A stretch of 64,000 nt of DNA from Zopfochytrium polystomum. Lineage: Eukaryota; Chytridiomycota; Chytridiomycetes; Chytridiales; Chytridiaceae. The stretch lies in the NCBI GenBank assembly GCA_025765615.1, contig JAIVFJ010000017.1, forward strand, positions 480,370-544,369, given 5' to 3'. The notes under the pieces were generated by a model that had not been told where the DNA came from, ran no database searches, and saw only the letters and a list, made by a program, of their open reading frames with translations. Shown here one piece after another: positions 52,185-64,000 of the stretch. The position numbers and the translations under genes are program-made. Numbering within the stretch: position 1 is the first letter of the stretch; each line of letters starts with the position of its first letter.

Positions 52185-53774
52185 ATGGCCTCAGCACCGA
52201 ACGGCACGAGCAGTGACAAGGGCGATACCTCAAACGATACCCAGAATGCCCATACTTCCAACCGTACCAATGGGGTCCGAACTTCCTTTTCACTCAGGCC
52301 GACCGCATTAAGGCAGGCTTCGGTGCCTTCATCTGATGGAAATCGCTCGCTGTCCGGAGCCGCAGCCGCTTCAGCGTCAACGTTGGCTCTAAGATCAAAC
52401 CCGAAGAGATCGTCCCTCTTCGCCCAGGACGATGACGACGAGAACTCCAGCAATGATCCGCGGAAGCGATCCCGTACCTCTGACATTGAAATGATATCTG
52501 ACTTCGGGTGCGAATGCTGTGCTCTTCAGTTTCGATTTCTGTCGGGCTCATCTGTTTGATTCGTAACAATTTGCAGGGAGTCAACGACAAAGAAGCCGGA
52601 AGCACCGTCATATGTCATACCGCTTATTCGAACGAACAACTGGCGTGACGCACCTTTTGTCTTGCCGCCTGTATTGCAGCCAGTCACACAGCAGCCTCCC
52701 CCTCCGCCATATCCGTCTGCCCATACAACCGATTCTCCGCAGTCTTCCGTGCAGGGGAAGAATGAAGCCGCAGGTCACGGGAGCAAAGAAGGAGCATGCC
52801 AACCGAAGAAGAAGTGGGGCTTGAACGTTATGGCCAAAAAACCAACTCCAACGACGCCACAGCCAGTGGAGGTCCCGCCAGACCTTGCCGTTCCAGCTAA
52901 GTCACTGGAGGAAGAAGCGATAGAGGCGATTATGATGGGTGAGATTTTTGGCTTTCGAAAAATCAACGTTTATTCGAATGCAGAGGCGAACGGCCACACT
53001 ACTGCAACGGTTGCCGCTGTCCCCATATTGCAGCAGAATGCGGTGCCGGGCATTGCTGAAATTACCGACGCAAAGGAAAAGTATATGCACGACTACAACC
53101 TTCGACCTGAAGACGTGAGTTTGACCTGCTTTTTGTTCCTCCTATTTGCGACTTTTTCTCAAATTCCGATCGGTAAATCGTCAGTTTTGGGTTCGTTCGT
53201 CATTAAACAATTAGACCGGAGCCGAGGATTACGAGACCATCCCCATTGAAGCGTTCGGAGACGCAATGATGCGAGGAATGGGCTGGACGGGCGAGAGCGG
53301 GAACGATGCGCCGCCAATGCCGAAACCGAGGCCAAACCTGCTCGGGTTGGGTGCAAAGCCGCTTCCTCCGAAACCATCCAAGAAAGACCGGCGTCTTGTT
53401 GACGACACTAAATCGCACTCGTCACGCCGTGGAAGTCCCGCCGACAGTGCTGCCGCGTCGCCTTCACGACAAGGGGAGTCTTCATCTTCGTCATCTCGAA
53501 TGCGGGCGTCCTCTCCACGCAAATCAGACAATGGTGCCGGACGCAGTGGCCGCATGCTACGGGAGGGAGCGCAAGTGAAAATTCGGAAAGATTGTCCCCA
53601 CAGAGGAAAAACTGGGATCGTTCTTAGTATAAGGGAGAAAAAAGATGGCATTGCCCTCAAGGTTGAGGTCACCTCGAAGGAGGTATGAATCTGCCCGCTC
53701 AGTGCAATTGGTTCCTGCTTAACCACTCTTTGCAGATTGTCCGGTGCTGGGACGATGAGGTCGAGGTTCTATAG
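52185..53774 (+). CDS. GPKOW/Spp2-like G-patch and KOW protein
   Basis: Pre-mRNA splicing factor family that activates the DEAH helicase Prp2/DHX16 in the spliceosome. ATG 52185; Ser/Asn-rich N-terminus with RKRSRTSD nuclear signal. Then VIPLIRTNNWRDAPFV and KKKWGLNVM, followed by LEEEAIEAIM, YNLRPED and the G-patch core YETIPIEAFGDAMMRGMGW (about 53230-53290) with LLGLGAKPLPPKP. One KOW motif, LREGAQVKIRKDCPHRGKTG (about 53558-53616), follows a Ser-rich spacer, and the last exon is IVRCWDDEVEVL (53736-53774). Introns near 52540-52576, 52938-52976, 53115-53215 and 53685-53735. Human GPKOW has two KOW motifs; only one is plain here. Confidence 0.8.
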
Positions 53775-53951
53775 TTCTCAGGTCTAATTTAAGGAGGTGA
53801 CCAACAACGAAACATCAATACATATACACTGTGGTACCAACTCGAAAGTTTTGACATATTTGAAGATACTCTTCGACGAAAATGAAGGCGGTGGGCATGG
53901 AAATTTATTAGTCGGGCTGAATGTGCTTGCGAAAGAGGTGAAAAACGTTTG

Positions 53952-54941
53952 CTATCGGATAAAACGAAGGTAACCTTGAGGACAACAGAAGACGGACAGT
54001 CAATGCATTGCGAGAAAACCAATGTTGTCGCGCACTTACTGAATGCCAGCGCGCCAGCAGCGCAAAATAGCGGAAACAAGGTCTTGAACAGTTCCCACGG
54101 TATGCCCTCCAAGGTGGTCGCCACCGCGGCCGCCTCGCTCTCAATCCTCGCGTCGGCCTCCCGAATCTTAATCTCCTGCACGCTCATCTCGTCTCGGATC
54201 CGGGCCTTCTCCTGCCCCAGCTCCAGCCGCACGTTGCTCTGGATGCGGCGGAGCTCTTCGGCGGAGCGCAGGCGCAGGCGATTGAGGTCGGCGCTCAGGC
54301 GCGCGGCTTCGGCGCGGATGACGGCCGTTTCATTGGCGTCGCGGAGGTGCAGTTCGCTGCGGAAGTGGTTGAAGTCGACTGTGTTCATGTACATGGTCTT
54401 GTTCGGAAAAGGTTAACGCATATCTTTTATCCGTTGAAGTGGGCGTCTTACTTTTTCAAATTCAGACTTTGATATTGAGGTTGCTGAGATACCGTGGATA
54501 CTGCGGCGCATCGAAGTCAAGGAGGAGAGGTAGCCACTTAGCGCTGGGAGTATTCGACTGAAATCACCTTTCGCCTAAAGCCTCACCTTTCCTTCACAAC
54601 CTCGGAGAGCGAGTTCATGATCGCCTCTGCACTTTCCCGCGTGAATCCGTCCGCCTCCAGTCGCTGAACGAACCTATAAATTTCCTCGCGCGCGAGAGCG
54701 ATCAGCGGATGCCGCCCAGTTGGGACGAGGATTTCCTTTACCTGTAAGTGTCGAACGAGTGAACCGACGGCGCCTGGTCTTCCTCTTCAAAGTGGTGAAA
54801 TGGGCGGCCGCCGGAGGCAGACGACGCTGCAGAGAGAAAGCGGCGCGCCGGGCGGTCCGAGAGCGCATTGCGCCGCCCTGCCGTGATCGCAGCCGTGCGT
54901 GGGGCGGCTCTTGTCGCTGACTGCAACCTCGGTGAGAGCAT
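53952..54941 (-). CDS. MCUR1/CCDC90 (Fmp32)-like mitochondrial coiled-coil protein
   Basis: DUF1640-family protein of the inner mitochondrial membrane, linked in animals to the calcium uniporter and in yeast to cytochrome oxidase assembly. ATG 54941, then an Arg/Ser/Ala-rich presequence with RRFLSAAS, FDTYRF, and the next exon VQRLEADGFTRESAEAIM. A long coiled coil follows (ELHLRDANETAVIRAEAARL, RIQSNVRLELGQEKARIRDE), then a C-terminal membrane helix TLFPLFCAAGALAF and a short last exon ending YLRFIR (stop at 53952-53954). The domain order and the short basic end fit the family well. Confidence 0.8.
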
Positions 54942-54985
54942 GGTGGCGATGAAGCCGAAAAAGGGTGCTACCAATTTTGCCTGAC
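54942..54985. promoter_or_regulatory. 44-bp gap between divergent start codons
   Basis: The ATG of the minus-strand CCDC90-like gene (54941) and the ATG of the plus-strand phosphodiesterase gene (54986) are only 44 bp apart, so their 5' regions must overlap or the promoters lie inside the neighbouring gene. Confidence 0.5.
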
Positions 54986-55669
54986 ATGTCCTCGACGGGC
55001 TCTTCGCCGCCGGGCCTCTCGCTGTGGATCGGCCCGCCTAGCAGCTCACCACTCGCGACGCGGCTTCAAGCCATTGTCGACAAGTACGCCAACGAACTGG
55101 GAACGCCAAAGGTTATTTTAGAGTCTGGAGTACCCCATGAAGCCGCTGACAGCCTTAACACCAGTGGACACCGCACATAACTCTCCTGGGCCAGGTAACG
55201 CTCGACGCGGCGGAGACGGCGCGCCGGCTGCGCGACGTTGCGAGTCGTACTGGTCCGCTGAAACTGCAGCTGACAGACATTGTCGTCAAGGATATGTATT
55301 TTCAGGTTTGCGTCCGCCTTTATTTCTTCGCATTGTGCAGTTGCTCACAAGGCATTTTTTGCAAACTTTCAGTGCGTTATGGCAAAAGTTGAGGAGAGCG
55401 ACTCGCTGATGAAGCTGAACCGTGAATGCGTCGATATCCTTCTGCCGGAGCAGGACCGCAGAGAGCCCTATTGGCCACACCTCAGCTTAGTTTACGGAAA
55501 TCTTTCGGCCGACATGAAGGCTCGAGTCCAGAAGGAATTACGGGCTTTGGGGCGATGGGACGGCGGAGGCGTCGTTGGAGCGGTCGTTGAGGTGGCCTCC
55601 ATCGACATTTGGAAAACAGAAGGAGCTCCCGAGCTGTGGACTATGGAGGGGTCGGTGGCACTGAAATGA
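54986..55669 (+). CDS. 2H cyclic phosphodiesterase (CPD1-like)
   Basis: Two-histidine phosphoesterase; yeast and plant relatives open ADP-ribose 1'',2''-cyclic phosphate produced in tRNA splicing. ATG 54986 in MSSTGSSPPGLSLWIGPP. An intron (55112-55164) follows ELGTPK. The first HxTL motif is WTPHITLLG (HITL at 55174-55185); after a second intron (about 55304-55370) CVMAKVEESDSL leads to the second, WPHLSLVYG (HLSL at 55478-55489). Both catalytic His/Ser-Thr pairs are present and the length fits the family (about 190 residues). Stop TGA at 55667-55669. Confidence 0.85.
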
Positions 55670-55813
55670 TCGGGAGTTGCTTCATTTACAGTCGGTTGAG
55701 GTGTATTAAGAAGAGAAAACCGCTCTAAAATGAACACGAATCGCTCGGAGGTCCTGCAGTGAGATCAATAATAGGATCCGAGCACCCAACGAGAAGAACG
55801 GAGATTATGTTTC

Positions 55814-58674
55814 TTATCCCTCGCCGTTTGCGGCCACCTCTTGCTTCTTCTTCGATAGTAAATCCTCGAGGGACTTGTGCCGCGAAAGCTCTGTGAGCAC
55901 CTGTTCGTCCACTGGCAGCACGGATTTCCTTCTGAATCGCTGAGGTGCGGGACGGCCTTCAAAGTGTGCCTGATTTTCAAACAGTTGGCGAGGCTAAGAT
56001 AAGTGTGTGTCCACTCACCAATTCCTGCGCTGGAATGTCGTCCTCTCCTGCGTCGTCGGCGACTGCTTGGTCCACCTGTTGTCCCATGACAGGGGCTGGT
56101 AAACAGAGGGAAGTTAAACACAAAGTACGTGGCCCGTTTTCCAGGCCGCCTTTATCCTCCTAAAAAAGGTAATGCAACCTACTTCTTGGAGAGAAGGAAG
56201 ACGCTGCTGGTGCACGAGGAACCAATCCAACCCCAGCAGAGGGCAGTTTTGCAGCATTTGAAGAAGCCATTGACTCCAATTTCGACCACATCTCCTCCCT
56301 GTCTTTTTGCCTCTTCCGTTCTCTGAATCAAATTGAGGGACCGGGCAGTGAGATGTAAGATTGCTGTGCTTTCACAAGGCTTACAGTTGCCGATTTTGCT
56401 TGTAGGCATTAGTGCACTCATCGAACAACTTGGGGCTTATCTCCATAAATAATTTAAGTGCGTTGTAAACAAGGCCATGTATCGTTCTTTCGTTTGAAAG
56501 CAATGGTTAAACGACGGGCCGCTTTACCAAAAAATTCTCGTACTTGTTCCAGTGAGTTTTGGAGTTTCGATACAGGCTCGCAAACATAATCGGAAGGATT
56601 ACACTGGCGTTATCACCGATCAGGTTGATTATGTAGTCGTTGTTCCAGTAACACAAGGCACGTTCGGCAACCTTTCCGATTGTTTGAGTGAATAGGAATG
56701 TAATGTACACTTCACCTGAAAGTGGGTGCTCGACACGCAGCGCGCAATTTGCTGAAACAAAGGGACTTGGATCTTTTGGAACTCTTCGGGCTCCATGACA
56801 TCCAAAATCTCCTCCACCTCATTCAAAAACATGACCTCCTTTGGACTATTTGTCTTTGGCCAAAACCGCAGGAGACCGCAAACGACCTGATGGGACAACG
56901 GGGGATTACTAATGTTTCAGTGTCATAGAATCAACTGTACCTCTTCAGTTAAGGAGGGATCTTTCTCAAGGAACTGGACGACGCAATATGCCAATTGAGG
57001 GTGATAGAGAGTGAGGGACTTCGCCTTGTGCAGCGGAAGCAGCACTCGAGTCAAAAATGTTTTGTGTTCTTCTTTCAGCGGGAGTGCAAAGCCGTTGATA
57101 ATACTGCAAAGCGGGTCAGGCTCCAATGAAGTTTCACGTTAGCGGCGACACACCTTCCGAGGATCTCCAGAAGCTCCGCAATTCCGTTGTGTCGCTCGAG
57201 CTCGTAAACGAATTGTAAAAACACGTTGTTTATGGACCTTCGGATGAACGCTCGCAGGTTGAGAAACTTTCCGTAAATTCGATGAAGAGTTGTCTTTAAA
57301 AAGTCCCTCTCGCGCGGATCTTCAATATCGAAGAGTTCAAGAAGCTGCCACAAAACATCAATCGAATGACCCATGCGATATTGGAAGTTCGTCCCCACAC
57401 CTGAAGAATGAAGTGTTGATCGATGTACTTTTTGGCAATGTTCGTGTTGAAGTCGGGCGACTCAACGAAGCGAAGAAACAGTTCATACACGATCTGGAGG
57501 TGCGGCCACGCCATCTCAAGTACTGGTTCGTCCTCTTCCGGATCAAACGCGTCACCGGTAGGGTTAATTTGAGGTGGGATCGTTCGGAACAGATTTGTTG
57601 CAAACTTTTCTTGCACGTCTTAGTTGCAAGACGCGAAGACAGTCTCGGAGGGCTCACCATGTTGATTAGCTCCGGGTAAATGGGATCCGTGATGATTCCT
57701 CGATTATTTGAGATGTATTCGACCAGCTCTGTGAGGGTTTGGCGTTTAATCTCTTTCCCTTTCAGGTCAGATAGTGCATCGTTGAAATCGAACAGAACGC
57801 TGCACTGTTGAAGCTTTTTGATGAAGAGATCCTGCCGTTCCGACGGAGGCACATCTGGCTCGCTCATGTGAGTTGGGTTACCTAGTCTCTTGTCTATACC
57901 TTTGAAGCTGTTCAATTTCTCCAGTTCTACGCGTTCGGTGATGTGGAACCTGGAGGATCCTTGACGTTTTGTCTTGCTAAGGGGAATCATATCCTTGGGC
58001 GAGTTCTTAATCCTGCTGATGGAGCCGCTCTTGGGAACTTCCCTACTGGCCTCGGTCTGTTTACTGCCGACGGAGCTGGTTGATCCTTTCATGCCATCTT
58101 TGCCCTGCAGTTGCGGCCCGTAAGCACCCGAGAAGCATAAAAGACAGCTCACCCACCAAAAATCCTGAGCCGCTGCCAGATCCGATTGGAACCACAGGGT
58201 CGATCTTCGGCTCGCTCTTTCGAGGTTCTGAGGATTGCTTCTGCGCCGCGAAAGGAGATACCTGGTCATTTGGTTTCGCTAGTTTCTGCTGTGCCACGGG
58301 AACAGGGGCGATCTTATTAGGCGATACTCCTTTAGCTGCGGCCGCAATCGATGAGCTGCTGGACGCAACCGATGTTGATGCACTGTCGGGAGCGGGTGCT
58401 TTGTTTCGCGAGAGCTATTCGGAGATGAGCATCGTTTTACCATTTGGTTTGCCGGATTCGCTGGAAATCGGGACCACTTCTCACCACGCGGTTTTTCAAT
58501 CCCTTCATTTTCTGGACCGACGACGGTGTTTACAGAGTCCTTCCGGCGTGATGGAGAGACGTGATTATGATGCCAGCCTTTGGTTTGGGCTTGCGGTCGA
58601 CACGCTAACGGAGTGGTGATACCAAAAATAGCGCCGACACCCACTACAACTGAAAAGGTTGAAAAAAAAAACAT
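55814..58674 (-). CDS. PP2A regulatory subunit B56 (B')
   Basis: Targeting subunit of protein phosphatase 2A (yeast Rts1 family). The core is HEAT-like, with family hallmarks [119 protein letters not shown] (cut to CVSSTHFQ and [11 protein letters not shown]) and DECTNAYKQ. At least eight exons. The N-terminus is a Ser/Ala/Lys-rich disordered stretch that reads back through an in-frame exon joint (near 58414-58440) to an ATG at 58674; the true start may lie further up. It ends [11 protein letters not shown] at 55814. Core intact; N-terminal model tentative. Confidence 0.88.
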
Positions 58675-58863
58675 TTGAAGCCCGTTGCACCCTTGAAGCA
58701 CAACTACTCCAACTTTCTTATCGACCGCTTGGGCCAGAGAAATATTATGATGATAAATAACCACTTCAACTTCTTCGTCATCGGAAGAGGCCCGTCACCA
58801 TTTAAAGTTCATTCTAAGCGCGAAATCTGGTCAGTTACCCAAATACGGGCCAAAGGTTAGCGT

Positions 58864-60740
58864 TTACCTGTTCTCCCTCTGCTTCTTGTAGGGCCGGTAG
58901 ATATTGTATGCCATCGTAACACCCGCGAAGGCAAGGAGCATGAAGATAAACGCATCATACGCGTACTGAACTCCTCTAAGATTTTGAATTTGTACCCCAA
59001 ACAAAGCTTTTTGTACGTTATGTTTCGCCCGTGAAGCTTGGCCAAGCCAATGAGACTCTTACAGTTTGAGGCCGTGTACTTAGCGTAGCGCCCAAATGCA
59101 AGTGTGCAGAATTGTGCCACAGAAAGAGACGACAGCAGAATGACGCCTGTGTTGAACACCAGGGAATTCATCATCGTCTCTCCGATCCTTGCTCCTATGT
59201 TAGCGCTTTTGCTGACGCGAAGTCATTTCGATCGACATACCGTAATGGGTGTATCGTGATGAAAAATAATCGCATTCCGAGCTTTGAGTTCCCCTTGATT
59301 ACACACAGTAGCAAATAGAACGAGAATAGCGCGTAAAATGCGGTTCCGATGAACGGAACGGGGCTGACGGTCTCAAAAAAGGAATTCAAGAATGACGAGA
59401 ACGGCGTCATTTTGAGAATGTAGGGAAGAAGATAGATGCAAATGTGGGCGATCCACATCAATGACAGGACCGTTCTGATGGTGCGCTGTCAATTCCTGGC
59501 GAATCAAAACGATTGAGACTTACCCGACGCATGCACCGACAAGTTTCAAGTACTGAAGCAGTATATTTCCACCCTGCTGTTTGTAACACTCCTCCAGTCT
59601 TCGGTAATGGAATTCCAGGATGAGAACATCCTTTCTGAACTCGGCCTCCCGCGCCCGTAGTTTGCGAAACCGCCGATTGAAGCGACTTCCTGACCGGTAA
59701 GAGTTTCTCAATTCCTCGTTGAGTTGCTTCCCAACCTCCATGAGAAGTTCGGCTTGCTGCCCGATTGCCTTCTTCTGCTCCGCATACCTATGATTGTAAG
59801 AGATTCCGTGAGAAAGTCGTCCGAAGTGGATGCATTACACAAAAAACTCAACTGCGCCGATGTAATTGGCTTCGGTCGGTTTTGAAACTCGCACAACAGG
59901 TCATAAGGTAGTGAAATCAAGCCAACTCCCCCAAAGACCGAAAAGATGACCCAGCCAATGAGTGATACCATTGCCACGACGTAGACGAGCCACGAGACCC
60001 ATGGATGGTTATAGCCAGCTTGCATTTGGCACTTTGCAACAAATTAATTCCATGACAAATGGAGAATGAAATACCGATGCGGTCCCATCGCTCGCTAATG
60101 CACAGTAGTCGAATGTGAGGTCAAAGCCCTCTGTGAATTTTCCAGTGACTCGAGTAGTGGGGATGTCGGCGTAGCCCACTTGCCAATACATGACACCGAC
60201 AATCGCGCCAGCAAAGATAAGCGTTGGGATAAGCCATTTCAGCGCGTATCCGATCTGGCTCGCGTTTGATCTTTGAACGAGATACACATTAGACTCCTTC
60301 TCAGCGGTACTGGCGGCACCAACTTCTTCTCATCCGACTCGTCATTGTCGTCGGCTCCTTCGTAGTAGAAGACCGTAAACGGAACCCCGACAACCACCAT
60401 TAGCACCGACATAATGTAGAAAGCGAGTGTGATTTTTCCCATAGGGATTTCGCCGGTAGCGACAAGCTGGCCTGACTGATTACCAACATCTAGCGGAAGG
60501 AGGAAGATATTGAATGCGGCAAGAGAGAGCCCCGACACCTATATGCCAGTAATAGCTTGATCAGCCAGGATATCTCTCTTTTTCCGTGTCTGCCGGCTGC
60601 AGCCTCACCACAACAACTTTTGGAACCCATGCGACCCATTTATCGTCGGGATGTTGGAAGTACACGAGAAAGTATATCGCCGATATGATGATGAGGATTG
60701 CGAATACTGCCGAGAAGAGGATGAGGACGATGTTGATCAT
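58864..60740 (-). CDS. LMBR1-domain multipass membrane protein
   Basis: ATG 60740. The first exon holds one membrane helix (VLILFSAVFAILIIISAIYF) and FQHPDDKWVAWVPK. Later exons give further helices: LSLAAFNIFLLPLDVGNQ, ITLAFYIMSVLMVVVGVPF, LKWLIPTLIFAGAIVGVMYW, VSWLVYVVAMVSLIGWVIF and GVGLISLPYDLLCEF. A cytosolic coiled coil follows (RFRKLRAREAEFRKDVLILE), then WIAHICIYLLPYIL, IGTAFYALFSFYLLLCVIKG, MNSLVFNTGVILLSS and FIFMLLAFAGVTMAYNIY. The end is basic, YRPYKKQREN. About ten helices, as in LMBR1/LIMR proteins (LMBD1 assists lysosomal cobalamin export; fungal members are uncharacterised). It lies divergent to RPT1 across 450 bp. Confidence 0.82.
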
Positions 60741-61192
60741 TTTGGCAGATGCGTTGGTACGGCTATTTGAGCCTCAAGAAGCCAAGACAATCGACGCCGC
60801 GGAGCCGGGTCGACTGGGAGTGTGTTATTTTATGGCGCTGGGCCTGCGCCTTCAACAAACAGAATTGTCATTTCTTCCGAAACGCGGACTGATTTACTTC
60901 CACCGTGTCGTTGCCTGGGGTTCATTTGGAGTAAGGCAAAGGCAAGCCGCAGACGGTCCCATTTCTCAACCTCAGCCCGTTGTTGCATGGGAGAGAATGA
61001 GCAAATGAATGCACGAGGTCCCTTCCGACCTTTCGATTTGGACGCGCCTGCCAGGGCTGTGCGCGGTCGAGCGAGCCCTGAGGCCAACAGCAGTTGCTTG
61101 GGCGCCGTGCCTTGTCAAGGTCGCGAAATTCCAGTTTTCAAGAAAATCTTGGAAAACAGAGTCAAACAAACGAGATCGCACCGCGCCGCATA
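60741..61192. promoter_or_regulatory. Divergent promoter region (LMBR1 / RPT1)
   Basis: 452 bp between divergent ATGs, holding both promoters. No TATA box or known proteasome-associated element recognised by eye. Confidence 0.5.
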
Positions 61193-63255
<2,063 letters not shown>

Positions 63256-63370
63256 ATAATCGAAAGATGGCTTTGGCAATAAAGACTGTTTTTTTTGCAT
63301 CGCCACATTTATTCCCAAATTTGCAACCGGAATGATGTGCCCAAATTGATTGCCGCAACGGCGACAGGCC

Positions 63371-64000
63371 TCACTTGGACGAGGACCCAGAGGACTTCGC
63401 TGCCGCCTTGAGCGTTGTCATTGAGAAGGCATGCCTTGGGGATTAGAAAATATCTCACCTCTGCCGCGTTCTCCTGCTCGATCGTCGCCACAATTGCCTC
63501 AACCTCTGAAGCATCGAGAGACTACAGGAAAGCCGTCTTCAGCGTAGAACCATTGACCGTATCGCTCAATATCGCTCACCTTAAGTTTCGCATCCGGTCC
63601 CATAATTGCAATTTCGATATTCTTCGCACCCGTTTGCACAATCTTCAAGAAACAGGCGCGAGGTTGTTGGTCAATGTACAGGTTTAAACCTTGCCTGGAT
63701 GACGACGCACCTCCAGCAGCGAACGCACAGCGAGCTTGATCGTGCTGTCGTCGTCCATGCCAGTCCTTGTACGTTCTTTTCGAGAAAAATTCACGCACCG
63801 TCTTGGAGAGCTGCGGCCAATAGCGTTGGCCTAGGTTCAAAGAAAACCCCACGTGTTAACCATAAAATATTTCCAAGCCAGAACTTGGGGGTAACAATAG
63901 GCGAAACTTCCGCCCTCACCTTCCATGCAGAGTAGATCCCGGAAGGATCGGTTTGGTACAGCTTGGGCACCTTGTCCGAGTCAAGCCAATCACAAGGTGT
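63371..64000 (-). CDS. 20S proteasome subunit alpha-4 (PSMA7/Pre6), partial
   Basis: The 3' part of an alpha subunit gene that runs off the right edge. Conserved stretches: LYQTDPSGIYSAWK, ANAIGRSSKTVREFF, TIKLAVRSLLE, VQTGAKNIEIAIM and the C-terminal helix VEAIVATIEQENAAE, ending in a Lys/Ser tail SSGSSSK (stop 63371-63373). Introns near 63445-63380, 63560-63525, 63708-63650 and 63919-63832 have GT-AG ends. At the window edge (about 63978-63985) the expected LVIGF and DSDKVPKLY lie in frames one base apart, so a one-base deletion or sequencing error may be present. It is tail to tail with RPT1, about 115 bp apart. Confidence 0.85.

Overview
The window looks like nuclear DNA of a filamentous or early-diverging fungus. 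Genes are split by short spliceosomal introns (mostly 50-100 nt, donors GTGAGT/GTAAGT, acceptors CAG/TAG), two fungal-type Zn2Cys6 transcription factors are present, and housekeeping proteins are recognisable across eukaryotes. A chytrid-like lineage is possible because TSC2, a CNH-tailed germinal-centre kinase, an LMBR1 protein and a GPKOW-like G-patch/KOW protein occur together, but I cannot fix the taxon from sequence alone.

Left part, 0.3-9 kb: a minus-strand TSC2/tuberin-like RapGAP gene, a plus-strand HNH-endonuclease-like ORF, and a seven-exon HECT ubiquitin ligase whose exon joints could all be placed. A 1-kb region follows with a terminal-inverted-repeat-bounded segment, a 24-bp perfect palindrome and a (GA)n tract.

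Accessory part, 9.6-29.3 kb: this is dominated by mobile and decaying DNA. A complete Ty3/gypsy chromovirus (9650-14955) has 353-bp LTRs with one difference, intact gag and pol, a chromodomain, a textbook -1 frameshift signal, a Tf1-like self-priming arrangement and, most strikingly, a long array of perfect heat-shock elements in the LTR promoter. A complete Ty1/copia element (21483-27835) has identical 152-bp LTRs and a pol reading frame apparently interrupted by an intact 116-nt spliceosomal intron between integrase and reverse transcriptase. Between and around them lie a frame-shifted secreted-protein gene, a GCK-III/Ste20 kinase gene with a duplicated decayed 3' end, a degraded second copy of the HNH segment, many microsatellites, and a broken sugar-transporter gene.

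Right part, 29.5-64 kb: ordinary dense gene space with some novelties. There are two tandem paralogous Zn2Cys6 regulators, a 797-residue orphan protein, a 5'-truncated multicopper oxidase, valyl-tRNA synthetase with two in-frame starts (probably dual mitochondrial/cytosolic), a poorly supported orphan gene, a GCK/MAP4K kinase with CNH domain and a prion-like tail, a J-domain protein, a GPKOW/Spp2-like splicing factor, an MCUR1/CCDC90-like mitochondrial protein head-to-head with a 2H cyclic phosphodiesterase, PP2A B56, an LMBR1 membrane protein, and two proteasome genes (RPT1 and alpha-4) facing tail to tail at the right edge.

The strongest candidates for something undescribed are the gypsy element (a predicted heat-inducible, self-priming, frameshifting retrotransposon with intact genes) and the intron-bearing copia pol. 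Exon borders are read by eye; start codons and first exons are less certain than conserved cores.
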